Shown: positions 53,611 through 64,000 of the stretch, in pieces
Layout: each line of letters opens with the position of its first letter
Numbering within the stretch: position 1 is the first letter of the stretch
Assembly: GCA_002778195.1 (NCBI GenBank)
Contig: PCDI01000010.1
Location: 806,001 to 870,000, forward strand
Origin: Raffaelea ambrosiae
Lineage: Eukaryota > Ascomycota > Sordariomycetes > Ophiostomatales > Ophiostomataceae
Length of the DNA stretch: 64,000 nt
Direction of reading: 5' to 3'
Position numbers and translations under genes: made by a program
Notes under the pieces: generated by a model
The model's database searches: none
The model's input: the letters and a program-made list of their open reading frames with translations, nothing else
Told to the model about the DNA's origin: nothing

Positions 53611-55111
53611 ATGGCGTCCACGATGCCGACAGTCAAGCAGTTCAGCATGCCGCTGCGGCGGTCTCTTCGATGCGCCGCTGCAGCTCCGGCGCCCGGAACA
53701 AGAACAATGTCGGCAGCGGCCGCACGAGCAGCGAAGCAGTCGACGATCCCGGCACGACGACGGTACTTTGCCACGGTCCCCGCGGACTCCCCCTCCGATG
53801 TAGCCAGCAATGCGGTTTCTTCGTCGTCGTCGTCGTCGTCCTCCTCCTCCCCATCGGCCCAGCGTGCCGCCGACACGCGCATCGGCCAGGGCAAGACCAG
53901 CCGGGCCACGCGGCCGACGTACTTCAAGGACAAGGCGGTGGCGCCGTTTTCCGACTTCTTGGCGACACCCGAGGCGCCGCTCTCGGCGGCGGACGCCTAC
54001 GAGCTCAACGCGACGGTCGAGGTCGGCCCCGAGGGGCGCAAGAAGAAGGTCACGCGGCTGCCGCCCTGGCTCAAGACGTCGCTCCCGAACCCGGGCGTGA
54101 GCGACAACCTGCGCAAGATCAAGGCCGACCTGCGCGGCCTGGGCCTGCACACCGTCTGCGAGGAGGCGCGCTGCCCCAACCAGAGCGAGTGCTGGGGCGG
54201 CTCGTCGCGCGCGGCCGCCACGGCCACCATTATGCTCATGGGCGACACCTGCACGCGCGGCTGCCGGTTCTGCTCCGTCAAGACCAGCCGCCGCCCGCCG
54301 CCGCTCGACCCCCACGAGCCCGAGAACACGGCCGAGGCGCTGGCCCGCTGGGGCCTCGGCTACGTCGTCCTGACGAGCGTCGACCGCGACGACCTGGCCG
54401 ACGGCGGCGCCCACCACTTTGCCGACACCATCCGGCGGATCAAGTCCAAGAAGTCGACGCTGCTCGTGGAGGCGCTCACGGGCGACTTTGGCGGCGAGCT
54501 CGACATGGTGCGCATCGTGGCCCAGAGCGGCCTGGACGTGTATGCCCACAACGTCGAGACCACCGAGGGCCTGACGCCGTACGTGCGCGACCGGCGGGCC
54601 ACGTTCCGGCGGAGTCTGGAGGTGCTCAAGACGGCGCGCGCCGCGCGCGGCAAGGCGGAGGAGCCGGGCGGGCTGATTACGAAGACGAGCATCATGCTGG
54701 GACTGGGCGAGCAGGAGGAGGAGCTATGGGAGACACTACGAGGTGAGTGAGAGGAGAAGAGAGCGAGCGAGCGAGCGAGACCCATGGGTTGATGGGTTGC
54801 CGAACAGCCACTGACAAGCAACAGAACTTCGCAAGGCAGACGTCGACGTCGTCACCTTTGGGCAGTACATGCGCCCGACGAAGCGGCATCTCAAGGTCGA
54901 GCGGTACGTCACGCCCGAAGAGTTTGACCTGTGGCGCCAGCGGGCCCTGGACATGGGCTTCCTCTACTGCGCCAGCGGGCCGCTGGTGCGCTCGTCCTAC
55001 AAGGCCGGCGAGGCGTTTATCGAGAACGTGCTGCGGAAACGCGAGGCCGCCGCCGGATTGGCTTCGGCGCCGGCACCGACGGCCACCATGGCCGAGGAGA
55101 AAGTTCTGTGA
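53611..55111 (+). CDS. LIP5: Lipoyl synthase, mitochondrial
   Basis: Two exons, 53611-54742 and 54825-55111 (82-bp intron), giving 472 residues. A radical-SAM enzyme that inserts two sulfurs into octanoyl groups on lipoyl domains and GCV-H in the mitochondrial matrix. Visible: an Arg/Ser/Ala-rich targeting region, a poly-Ser run (about 71-82), auxiliary-cluster cysteines C183, C188 and C194 (CEEARCPNQSEC), the radical-SAM CxxxCxxC at C214, C218 and C221 (CTRGCRFC), and the C-terminal RSSYKA motif whose serine ligates the auxiliary cluster. All catalytic features are present. The family's core starts near residue 110, so the N-terminal ~100 residues are transit peptide and spacer; the start is the first in-frame ATG. 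It is divergent from uS14m. Confidence 0.96.
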
Positions 55112-57145
55112 GGGCGGGGGAGATGGTCGTTGAGAGAGAGAGGGGAGGGGCCCTCGTTCTTGGAAAGACTTGGAGAGTCACCTGAGAGCGATACTGGAAG
55201 AACACTGTACCATCTACCCAAAAAGAAAAAAACCAAGAGAAAAAAACCAAGAGAAAAAAAAAAACCCTCATATATGTACCACCTTACTTTTGCATCCGGG
55301 CAACAACAATTGCCCGGACGGTTTTCAACACGGGAGAGGAGAGCACACTGGATAGGAGAGGCACAAAATGCATTTGGGCGGGCGCAAACAACAATGACGA
55401 TTCAAATAGACTGGGGAGGGGGGAAGTTGGATGGCAGACATCACTGGGAGATTGCGAGGGTCCAGAAAGAGAGGACATGCAGGCACACCCCATTCAACGG
55501 CAGGAGCCTGAATATAGACCAGTATGATGCATGCAATCAAGCCATGCCCGCCCCTATTGTGAAGCATTGCTCGCGTGAAGCATCGCTCGTGTGTGAACCA
55601 CGCCATGCACCGTCTGATGGGTGGCCGTCCAGGTCATGCACGGTCGATCAGCCGGAACGGCTGGGAACGGTTGGGGCGGAAATGCCCTGGCTGGAGGACA
55701 TGTCCTGGCTGGGAGACATGCCCTGGCTGGGACTTTGGGGGGAGGGCGTATGCATCTCTCTTGCCATGTACCTTTGGCGTTCGCCTCAGCCGACACAAAG
55801 GTAGCAAAGCAGCTCAAAGAGCTGGACGGGTCTTTTGGGGAGGAGGGGGGTGCTTTGGGTGACGCACACGGCCGACGGCCTTTGTCAGTGGCCGCCTTCC
55901 GCCTTCTGCCTTCTGTCGTTCTTTTCTTTTTTTTGTTTGTTTCCAGTAGCCTGCCTTCCAGACTAAGCCACAAAGTGTTCGTGTGTTCTTTCGCAGTTGG
56001 CCCGTTTGCTTTTGTTCCCTCCCCCCCCCCCCCCCCCCGGTCTTGCCACTGTGTACAGTCTTCTTTTTGCCCTCGTTTTCGTATCTGTTTCTTTTCTTTT
56101 CACAGCCGTTGACACTCGGGGAGCCCAGACACGAATGGCCCATAGCCGTTCAGCCTAGACAAGATCCGACACTAATAACAAGAAAGCTCTATGGTGGCTT
56201 GGACACGGGCTTGTGTGGCAAGACTCGCGCCAGGCAGCTTGTTTGTCTGCTCGTACCTGTTCAGGACTGCACAGCTCTCTTTGAAGACTGCTCCCGCGAG
56301 CCCGCTCTCTCTCTGCCAATGATCATCCCTGCTGCAGCTGGCGCAGTGCTGCAGCGTCGCAGGTCGGTTTCATCGTCCACCGGCGGTTATGGTATCCCAT
56401 TGTGCCCTGTTTCCTTTTGGGCCTTTCTTTTGGGCCTTTCGCTTTGGGGGGGGCCAGTAGCATTAGCAACAAGCACCGTCGGATCTTTGTCTCGTGCCGT
56501 CTCCGTCTCTTGCGTGCTGTGTCCGTTGTCTCGTTGTCTCGTTGTCAGCGCCGCCTTCCAGAGGCATCCGTAAGATGGACGACGACAATATGTAGCTTTG
56601 TTAGTGGTGGCACCATGCCTTGGTGCGGGAAAGGCCTACGGTGACTAACAGCCGGTACACGTATACGAGGCCTGTGGCTGTGGTCTTGGGGGCGGGCGTC
56701 AGCGCCAATGCGGTTGGCGCCAATGGCATGTGGCCCGGGCCAAATCTGGCCTCTCCACTGGGCCTCCCCTGGAGCCTGTGCTATTTTTCGCTCTTGTTTT
56801 ACCCTATTCCTTGCGCTCACCTGCCCTGCGTCTGTCCCATTCCTTCCATTTCCTGCTGGTTCCCCTGCTCCTTCCCATTTATTTCCCCAGCTCCTCTTTT
56901 TTTTCTCTACTCCTGACCAACATTCAAAAAGGACCAGACAATTCCGATCCTACCACCAACCCTTTCTCTTTTATTTTCTCGCCCTTTCCTCGACGCGTTA
57001 TCCAACCTACGATCCGCACTTCGCTCACTCCCACCCCCTATTCAGACTTTCGACATCCGAATACACCGGCGATTTCCCTTTTTTTCGTCCTTCTTATTTT
57101 CTCCTCCCGACTCGAGACCCGTTTTCCCTCCTAGCAACCGCCACC
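55112..57145. other. Intergenic between LIP5 and SNC1
   Basis: 2.0 kb without a supported gene. Contents: A-rich stretch (55222-55265), an 18-bp repeat of about 2.8 units of CCTGGCTGGGAGACATGC (55683-55737), a C tract of about 18 (56021-56038), and a pyrimidine-rich stretch (about 56.8-57.14 kb) leading into the SNC1 start. The ATG context CCACCATG there is strong. Confidence 0.55.
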
Positions 57146-58292
57146 ATGCCTGAGGACGCTCCGTATGACCCCTACATTCCCGCCGGCACTGCCGCGCCAG
57201 CACAGGGAGCCGGTGCCTCGAGGACGCAGGCTCTGCAAGCGGTAGGTTTTCATCGTCGCGTTTGTCCTACGATGTCGATTTTCCGGGCTTCGTTCTCCTG
57301 CCTTTGATGGCTTTCCCGATGGTGCTCGTTGCTGCTGTGGGAGGGCTCACCATCGCAAGAGAGGGGGGCGAAGCCTGCGGAGGCAGCCGCGTTTCATCAC
57401 TCAGCAACCGCCAGCTATCATCACCAAAACCTGAAACGCAAAACACCCATCGCCATCACCGCTTCGCCTGTCGCCATCTGTTGTCAGCCTAGCCCTGCGC
57501 CTTTTTTTTTTCTCTGCCATTTATTTTTTTCCGATCAGCGCTTGCCTCGAGAAAAGGGCCGCACGGGTCCCGCGATTGGCTGCTGCCTGAAAATGCATGT
57601 GTCAACAACCTTGATCATCGACAGCGACGGCAAGCGTCCATCGGCGCACGGTGTTTGTCGTGATGAGACGAACGCTCTTCATTCGAGAAGCATTCTGGCA
57701 AGCGACAACAGGCAACAGCAGGCGATGGCGACGACAGGTGGTAGGCGACAGGCACAAGGCGACGACTTTTCGTGATCTGGTGATGGTAGCTGGGTGCTTG
57801 CATGATGGCCCCCCGTTTTGGGTGATGAAAACAAGGCGCTTCCTCTGTCCTGGCAGAACTGCACAACTACATGAACACGCTTTTTTTTCGTTTTTTTTTT
57901 TTCGTTTGGCTGACTCTTCTACAGCAAATCGACGACACTGTCGGTGTGATGCGCGACAACATCAACAAGGTGTCCCAGCGCGGCGAGCGTCTCGATGCCC
58001 TGGAAAATAAGACCAACGACCTGGCCGAGTCTGCCCAAGGATTCCGCCGTGGCGCCAACCGCGTGCGCAAGCAGATGTGGTGGAAGGACATGAAGATGCG
58101 CATGTGCCTGATTGCCGGCATTGTCATCCTGATTGTTGTCATTGTCGTTCCTGGTATGTGACCTGTTGCTGCCTCAACTGGATCAGCAGTGCCCAACCAA
58201 TTTCCAAATCTGCCGCACGCCCACTTCCAGCTGCTTCTCTCCCTGCTCTCAACGCCATACTAACACATCCAGTCGTGGCCACCAAACACTAA
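57146..58292 (+). CDS. SNC1: R-SNARE, Snc1/synaptobrevin family
   Basis: Three exons: 57146-57241, 57925-58153 and 58273-58292, giving 114 residues. It is a vesicle SNARE for fusion of secretory vesicles with the plasma membrane and for endocytic recycling; in hyphae it marks the tip secretory system. A short Ala/Pro/Gly-rich N-terminus is followed by the SNARE motif (about 32-88) with the zero-layer arginine at R51 (KVSQRGERL), then a basic-aromatic juxtamembrane stretch (RKQMWWKDMKMR) and one C-terminal anchor ending VVATKH. The last coding exon has only 20 nt; its acceptor (ATACTAAC branch, CCAG) restores the family's usual tail. Intron 1 is 683 bp, far longer than any other intron here. 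Its donor GTAGGT and acceptor TCTACAG join A32 to Q33 as expected for the family. Confidence 0.95.
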
Positions 58293-59076
58293 ACGCGACC
58301 CCGGTTCACACCGATCATACCCCCTTTTATGGCTGTACAATTTATCTGGTTGCGCGCACTTTTCGATTTCGGGCCGGACTATCCGTCGGACGGCAGATCG
58401 GACACTCGGTGTCCCTAAGCGGATCCGCGCTTGAGAAGGCGACCTTGTTTTCGATTGTCACCGGCCGGTAACGGCCACGACTCCACGACTACAAAACACC
58501 ACCCCCCGCATCTAGCAGCGTATCTGCACCCTCTTCGTCGAGCGTGGAAAAGAGGGAGGAAAAGGAGTTTCTCTTTTTTTGTCGTTTTCCCTTTTTTTTT
58601 ATGCTTTTTCATCTCTTTATCTCTCTGTTTCTGTCTGTTCTTGCTCTTGATCAAGTTGTCTCGCTATGCTTTTTCTGACGCCTGGCCGTCTCGGTTGGTT
58701 GGATTTCTGGTTGTATCACCCCCTCACGTGCTTTTCCCCTTTCCATAGTCTCTCTCCCCGACGAGGAAGCATGTCTGCTCTGGGCGCACAAGATGCCGAC
58801 GCCTACGCGTGGGTTGTTCTGCGTCTTGTTGTCTCGGGCACATGCTCTCTGGCCCTCACCTTCCTCTCGATATCTCAGACACTCTGTATGTATGATGGAT
58901 GGCAGGCGTTTTTTTTTCTTCCCCATTAATTCAAGATGTCTTTTGGACAGTATATAACCTGCAGCCTTGTCGCAGTCGTCTTCTCTGCAGTGCGTGTTTG
59001 TCTCTCCACGTTTGTAGGTTTCGTAGGTGCTCGCCCTTTTGCTCGCCGCATCCAGCGGTGCCGGCCACAAAAAGAT

Positions 59077-59086
59077 GTCACGTGAC
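59077..59086. promoter_or_regulatory. GTCACGTGAC palindrome upstream of ARG5,6
   Basis: A 10-bp perfect palindrome containing the CACGTG E-box, the core bound by Cbf1-like bHLH proteins, about 600 bp upstream of the ARG5,6 ATG. A direct repeat of three 11-bp units begins eight bases downstream. Confidence 0.45.
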
Positions 59087-59243
59087 CATGTATCCATTAA
59101 CAACCCATTAACAACCCATTAACATTCATGACCGGTGCCGGCTTCTGGTCAGTGGTCTGGGCGCCACTAATTTTTTTTTTTTTTTCTATACCCCCATGAA
59201 TCTGCCCCTCACCTGCTCTTACACGCCCCTTTGGCCATTTTGA

Positions 59244-59250
59244 TGACTCC
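59244..59250 (+). promoter_or_regulatory. Near-consensus Gcn4/CPC1 site (TGACTCC) upstream of ARG5,6
   Basis: Six of seven bases match TGACTCA, 443 bp upstream of the ATG. Arginine genes are known general-control targets in fungi, but a single mismatched site is weak evidence. Confidence 0.35.
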
Positions 59251-59692
59251 TTCTTTGCCCATTTTTCACTTTCCTCTCGCGGCGTCTCGAGGTGTTCCAC
59301 TCTTTGATCGTCCAGCTTCTGCGCCAGGTCGAAGAAAAGCCCTCTGCTGTTGAGCTGCGTGCTTTGTTGCACACCGACTAATCGACCCGCCGGCTCAATT
59401 GGCGCACACAGCCTCGAGCACGGGTCTTTCCTGCCGGACTTCTTCATTCTGAACGACCACTGCAACCCTGACTTCGACCTCCCTTCTCCCCCCCCTCCCT
59501 CCTCCCCTCTACTTCCGCCCTCGTCCTCCCTCGTTCTCATCTTGTATGTTACATCCGGGACTCGTTCCGGCTCTCTCTCTCTCTACGACTGCTTCCTCGC
59601 ATAGTCTACGCCGTCGACGCCATCACGCGATATTCCATCGCCTCTCTATTCTCTAGTCTACACAAGTCTACACACACACACAAACACACGCA

Positions 59693-62658
59693 ATGCTCTC
59701 GACAGCTTCTGGCGCCCTGCGTGCGGGCGCTCGCCGCTGCATCCGGCAACGGGCGGCCGCGCAGACTGTGGCCCGGTCTCTCCCGGTTGCGCTGTCCTCG
59801 CGGCTGCAGCGCCGTGGCCTGACCGGCACGGCGTCCCGGCAGACGGAGCTCAGCACCCGCGGGCTGCTGATCCAGGCGCTCAACTCGATCGGCTCGAAGC
59901 GCGAGGCGCAGCAGTACCTGTCGCACTTTACGTCGGTGTCGTCGCAGAAGTTTGCCGTGATCAAGGTGGGCGGCGCGATCCTGACGGACTACCTGGACGA
60001 GCTGTGTGCCAGCCTGGCGTTCCTGTACAACATTGGGCTGTACCCGGTGATCGTGCACGGCGCGGGCCCGCAGCTCAACCGGCTGCTGGAGGACGCCGGC
60101 ATCGAGCCCGAGTTTGAGGAGGGCATCCGCGTGACCAACAAGGACACGCTGGCGGTGGCGCGCAAGCTGTTTCTGGAGGAGAACCTCAAGTTCACGCAGC
60201 GGCTGACCGAGTACGGCATCCACGTGCGGCCGATCACGACGGGCGTGTTCTATGCCGACTACCTCAACAAGGAGAAGTGGGGCTTCGTCGGCAAGGTCAA
60301 CCGCGTGGCCACGGACGTGGTCGAGTCCGCCATCAACAACCGCTGCCTGCCCGTGCTGACGTCGCTGGCGTGGACCGAGTCGGGCCAGCTGCTCAACGTC
60401 AACGCCGACGTGGCCGCGGCCGAGCTGGCGCGCGCGCTGGAGCCGCTCAAGGTGGTGTACCTGTCCGAGAAGGGCGGCCTGTTTGACGGCGAGGGCGGCA
60501 AGATCTCGGCCATCAACCTGGACGAGGAGTTCGACTGGTACATGGCCCAGGAGTGGTGCCGCTACGGCACGCGCCTCAAGATCAAGGAGATCAAGGACCT
60601 GCTCGAGACGCTGCCGCGCGAGTCCAGCGTGGCCATCATCCGCCCCCAGGACCTGCACAAGGAGCTCTTCACCGACTCGGGCGCCGGCACGCTCATCCGC
60701 CGCGGCACGAAGCTGCTGACCGCCAGCACGCTCGAGGACCTGACGGGCCACGAGCAGCCGCAGCAGGTCGAGCGTCTGAAGCAGGTGCTCGTGCGCGACC
60801 GCGACGGGCCCCACGCGCGCCAGACCGTCGACACCTACGTCGAGTTTCTGCGCGAGAACCCCTTCCGCGCCTACTACGACGAGCAGATGAACGCCCTGGC
60901 CGTCGCCTTCCCGCCCACCAAGGAGCAGCCCTTTGCGACGCTGGCCACGCTGACCATCAGCAAGTCCGGCTGGCTCGGCAACATTGCCGAGAACATCTTT
61001 ACCGCCATCCGCAAGGACTTCCCCAAGCTCATCTGGACCGTCAACGAGAACGACGAGAACCTCACCTGGTTCTTCGACAAGGCCGACGGCAGCATCGCCC
61101 GCAACGGCAACGTCCTCTTCTGGTACGGCGTCGACGACGGCGCCGAGATCGTCCACCTGCTCAAGGACTTCTCCGAGCACGGCCGCGCCATGCTCGGCGA
61201 CTCCAACCTGGAGGCTCGTCTGCAGCGCGCGGCTGAGCGGGCTGCCCAGGCCCAGAGCACCCAGAGCACCCAGAGTGCCCAGAGCACCGCAAAGGCGACA
61301 CCACAGCAGGCCCGTGCCTTTTCCACCTCGGCGCGTCGGCCAGGATCGACGTACTCTCCCCTTTCCGCTTCTTCTTCTTCTTCTTCTCCTTCCACACTCT
61401 CGCCTTCCTCGTCTCTTTTCTCTTCTTCGCGCATCCTGGGCAGCCTCGCTCGCCGGACGACCACCGCCTCCTTCCATACCTCCCGGACGTGCCGGCTCGA
61501 AGAGACCACCAACCCGAACCCGCCGCTGGGCCGCAAGAACGCCACCAACGACAAGCCCGCCCGGGTGGCCCTGATCGGCGCCCGCGGCTACACGGGCCAG
61601 GCGCTGATTGCGCTGCTGAACGCGCACCCGCACATGGAGCTGCGGCACGTGAGCTCGCGCGAGCTGGCGGGCCAGAAGCTCAAGGGCTACACCAAGAGCG
61701 ACATCACGTACGAGAACCTGAGCCCGGAGGACGTGCGCGACATGGAGACGCGCCAGGAGGTCGACTGCTGGGTGATGGCTCTGCCAAACGGCGTGTGCAA
61801 GCCGTACGTGGATGCCATCCAGGAGGCCCGGCAGGCCAACGGGACAGCCGCCGACGCGAGCAGCGCGGGTTCGTCGACCGCCGCCTCGAAGAGCGTGATT
61901 GTCGACCTCTCGGCCGACTACCGGTTCGACAACTCGTGGACGTACGGCCTGCCGGAGCTGGTGCCGCGGTCGCAGATTGTGGGCGCCGACCGGATCTCGA
62001 ACCCGGGCTGCTACGCGACGGCGGCGCAGCTGGGCATCGCGCCGCTGCTGGAGCACCTGGGCGGCACGCCGGTGATTTTCGGCGTGAGCGGCTACTCGGG
62101 CGCGGGCACGAAGCCGTCGCCCAAGAACGACGTGGCCGTGCTGACGGACAACCTGATCCCGTACAGCCTGACCGACCACATCCACGAGCGGGAGATCAGC
62201 TACCAGCTGGGCCGCAACGTGGCCTTCTCGCCGCACGTGGCCGTGTGGTTCCAGGGCATCCACCACACGATCCACCTGCCGCTGCGGGCGAGCATGACGT
62301 CGCGCGACATCCGGCAGATCTACCAGGACCGGTATGCGGGCGAGAAGCTGGTGCGGGTGGTGGGCGAGGCGCCGCTGGTCAAGGCGATCAGCGGCAAGCA
62401 CCACGTGGAGATTGGCTCGTTTTCGGTGCACTCGTCGGGCCGCCACGTGGTTGTGTGTGTGACCATTGACAACCTGCTCAAGGGTGCGGCGACGCAATGT
62501 CTGCGTAAGTTTGTGCCAGTTCTGTTTTGGGGGGGGCTCTTTCCTTTTGTTCTTTTTCGCGAATCGTCTTTTCCTCTGACCATTCACCTGCTAACGTTTC
62601 CACAGAAAACATGAACCTGTCGCTGGGCTACAACGAGTACGAGGGCATCCCGTTGTAG
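59693..62658 (+). CDS. ARG5,6: Bifunctional acetylglutamate kinase / N-acetyl-gamma-glutamyl-phosphate reductase precursor
   Basis: Two exons, 59693-62504 and 62606-62658 (101-bp intron), giving 954 residues. It catalyses steps two and three of arginine synthesis in mitochondria; fungal precursors are cleaved into two enzymes after import. Order: a targeting sequence (residues 1-~45, Arg/Ser/Ala-rich), the kinase domain (about 70-350; VIKVGGAIL and VHGAGPQLN nucleotide/substrate motifs), a C-terminal NAT-like regulatory domain (about 375-515; SKSGWLGNIAENIF), a Ser/Gln/Thr-rich linker (about 521-620) and the reductase (about 624-954), with NADP loop IGARGYTGQ and catalytic C773 in SNPGCYAT. 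The linker ends in an Arg-rich, Ser/Thr-rich piece (RRTTTASFHTSRTCR) resembling a second targeting/cleavage site, fitting internal processing. The short last exon restores the conserved ending LQNMNLSLGYNEYEGIPL. Confidence 0.96.
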
Positions 62659-63362
62659 AGAGACTGATGAGACAAGGACAAGTGAACGAGACGAGACGAA
62701 AGACGAAAAACGAAAGACGAAACGCAAGACATAAAGAAAAGGACGGAAAGATGCCATCAGAGACAGGCCATACACATCTGTAAGACAAGACGCAAAACGT
62801 ATCAACACGAGGAGGAAAAAGAAAAAGGAAAGGAAAAAAGAAACGAGAAAAAGTCAGTTTTGGTCTCATATTTTTTTTCTTGGGAGTTTGTATTTGTTCA
62901 ACAACAAAGTTTCCCAAAGTATGCATAAAAAGACGTGTTTGACAAGCAGATAATCAGTACATATTACAAAAGTCATCCATTGTTTTTTGTTTTTTTACAA
63001 ACGTTTGCATAATATTGGTTAGACAGAACGGCAGTACGGCTGGGCCCATGCATGCACCAAGACAAGGCTGACTGGCCTGCCTGGGTGACTCATGCGGGGG
63101 CCAGTGACCATTCTGCCAGGGCTCAGCCTCCCTGGGCTAGCCTCCCGTAGTACCTGGACAAGCGACTTATACCCGGCCAACTCCAAAAGAGAAGGAGCGA
63201 CCCTTCACACAAACACACAAAACACCAGTGTTCACCCGCCACATCAGCTTTTATATAGGCCACTTTCAATCGCCCATACCTTTCACTCGTCTACCTTTTT
63301 TTTTTTTTTTTCCAGTCACCCACACACACACACACACACACATTCAACACTTCCCCACGCCC
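62659..63362. other. Intergenic between ARG5,6 and RNA cyclase gene
   Basis: 704 bp. An A-rich 3' flank is followed by the upstream region of the next gene, with TGACTCA at 63086-63092, a T tract near 63298-63312 and a CA repeat (about 63321-63341) just before the ATG. No gene seen. Confidence 0.55.
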
Positions 63363-64000
63363 ATGATCGACCTGGACGGCCGCACCGGCGAAGGCGGCGG
63401 CCAGCTCGTCCGCATCGCCGTCGTCCTCGCTGCCGTCACGGCCCAGCCCATCCGCATCACCCATATCCGGGGCAACCGCCGCGGCCACGGCGGACTCAAG
63501 GCCCAGCACGTCTCCGCCATCGAGTGGCTCGCCGCGGCCACCGGCGCCCGGGTGCAAGGGCTCGCCGTGGGCAGCACCACCCTTGTGTTTCGTCCGGGGG
63601 ACGCGACCGCTGGCATGGCCGGAGGAGGCGTCTTCCTCAAGGCGGCCACGCCGGCCGCCAGCACGAGCCTCATGCTGCAGGCCGTGCTGCCGTATCTGCT
63701 GTATGGACCGCGCCCCCACGCAGAGGAGGGGGAGGAGGGGGAGGAGGAGGAGCCCGCGCCGGTGGACGTCGAACTGCGGGGCGGCACCCACGTGGCGTGG
63801 GCGCCGACGTTTGACTACCTGGACCAGGTGCTCTTCCCGGCGCTGGAGACGTGGTTCGGGATCCGGGTGGCCGGGCGGCAGCTCAAGACGCGCGGATGGG
63901 GCACGGGGTCCAGTGGTGGAGCAGGAGGCGTGGTCCGGCTGACGGTGTACCCGGTCGCGCGGGGAACGGCCCTGCGTCCACGGAGGGAGAGTCTTTGGCC
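63363..64000 (+). CDS. RNA 3'-terminal phosphate cyclase, 5' part only
   Basis: Open from ATG 63363 to the right edge (212 residues). The start MIDLDGRTGEGGGQLVRIAV and the following IRGNRRGHGGLKAQH segment identify the RtcA/Rcl1 superfamily. The EGGGQ motif is the version in catalytic cyclases, which convert RNA 3'-phosphates to 2',3'-cyclic phosphates using ATP. The catalytic histidine lies in the missing C-terminal part, so RtcA versus the non-catalytic ribosome-biogenesis relative Rcl1 cannot be settled here. An acidic insert (EEGEEGEEEE, about residues 120-130) interrupts the fold between the first repeats; a GGT motif (RGGTHVAWAPTFDYLDQ) follows as expected. A shorter upstream frame exists but the family starts near this ATG. 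Later introns cannot be excluded. Confidence 0.88.
   Translation, partial: MIDLDGRTGEGGGQLVRIAVVLAAVTAQPIRITHIRGNRRGHGGLKAQHVSAIEWLAAATGARVQGLAVGSTTLVFRPGDATAGMAGGGVFLKAATPAASTSLMLQAVLPYLLYGPRPHAEEGEEGEEEEPAPVDVELRGGTHVAWAPTFDYLDQVLFPALETWFGIRVAGRQLKTRGWGTGSSGGAGGVVRLTVYPVARGTALRPRRESLW

Larger units (their letters stand above)
58293..59692. promoter_or_regulatory. Intergenic between SNC1 and ARG5,6
   Basis: 1.4 kb with no supported gene. Toward ARG5,6 it carries GTCACGTGAC at 59077-59086, three 11-bp CCATTAACAAC-like units (59094-59126), a near-consensus Gcn4/CPC1 site TGACTCC (59244-59250), a T tract near 59170 and a C/T-rich stretch (59460-59590) likely around the transcription start. Confidence 0.55.

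Noticed and set aside
59606..62587. 993-codon open frame on the minus strand opposite ARG5,6
   Set aside because: It is a shadow of a GC3-rich gene: composition is Arg/Val/His/Leu-rich with no domain, and the plus strand encodes a full, well-known enzyme.

Overview
The window is nuclear DNA of a filamentous ascomycete, most likely a Sordariomycete. The evidence is 22 short introns of the expected fungal type (GTANGT-like donors, CTAAC or CTGAC branch points, CAG/TAG acceptors). Coding regions are GC-rich with GC-rich third positions. The gene set (fused ARG5,6, Rgd1-type RhoGAP, Whi3-type RRM protein, LaeA-like methyltransferase, sedolisin, Arb2) also fits. Ophiostomatales is only a guess. 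All gene models were read by hand; splice sites come from consensus plus reading-frame continuity with the protein family.

Layout. 0-11 kb: three minus-strand genes, namely the 5' part of an Upf1/NAM7-like helicase, an F-BAR/RhoGAP protein (RGD1) and a short-chain dehydrogenase. 12-13.6 kb: aspartate-semialdehyde dehydrogenase (HOM2), plus strand. 13.6-21 kb: a gene-poor 7.4 kb stretch ending in a pyrimidine-rich leader in front of a Whi3-type RNA-binding protein. 22.9-26.6 kb: gene-poor and T-rich, with a 180-base assembly gap. 26.6-30.8 kb: a six-exon LaeA-like methyltransferase facing a secreted sedolisin protease. Both carry versions of one GC-rich tandem repeat, in introns, spacer and coding sequence. 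33-34.6 kb: IPI3. 40-43.5 kb: a large low-complexity protein of unknown function. 43.9-46 kb: a Dal5-like MFS transporter whose only intron is filled by a minisatellite with a unit of about 95 bp. 47.9-50 kb: a predicted mitochondrial membrane protein. 50.5-53.1 kb: an Arb2-domain protein and mitochondrial ribosomal protein uS14m. 53.6-55.1 kb: lipoyl synthase, divergent from uS14m across a 501-bp shared promoter. 57.1-58.3 kb: the R-SNARE SNC1. 59.7-62.7 kb: ARG5,6. 63.4 kb to the edge: the 5' part of an RNA 3'-phosphate cyclase.

Most genes are unlinked housekeeping functions. Sensible groupings are the divergent mitochondrial pair uS14m/LIP5 and two amino-acid biosynthesis genes (HOM2 with a perfect Gcn4/CPC1-type site, ARG5,6 with a near match). 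I saw no tRNA, 5S rRNA, transposase, CRISPR or viral gene. The most unusual content is tandem repeats housed inside introns, and a repeat core shared between an intron, two spacers and a protease coding sequence.
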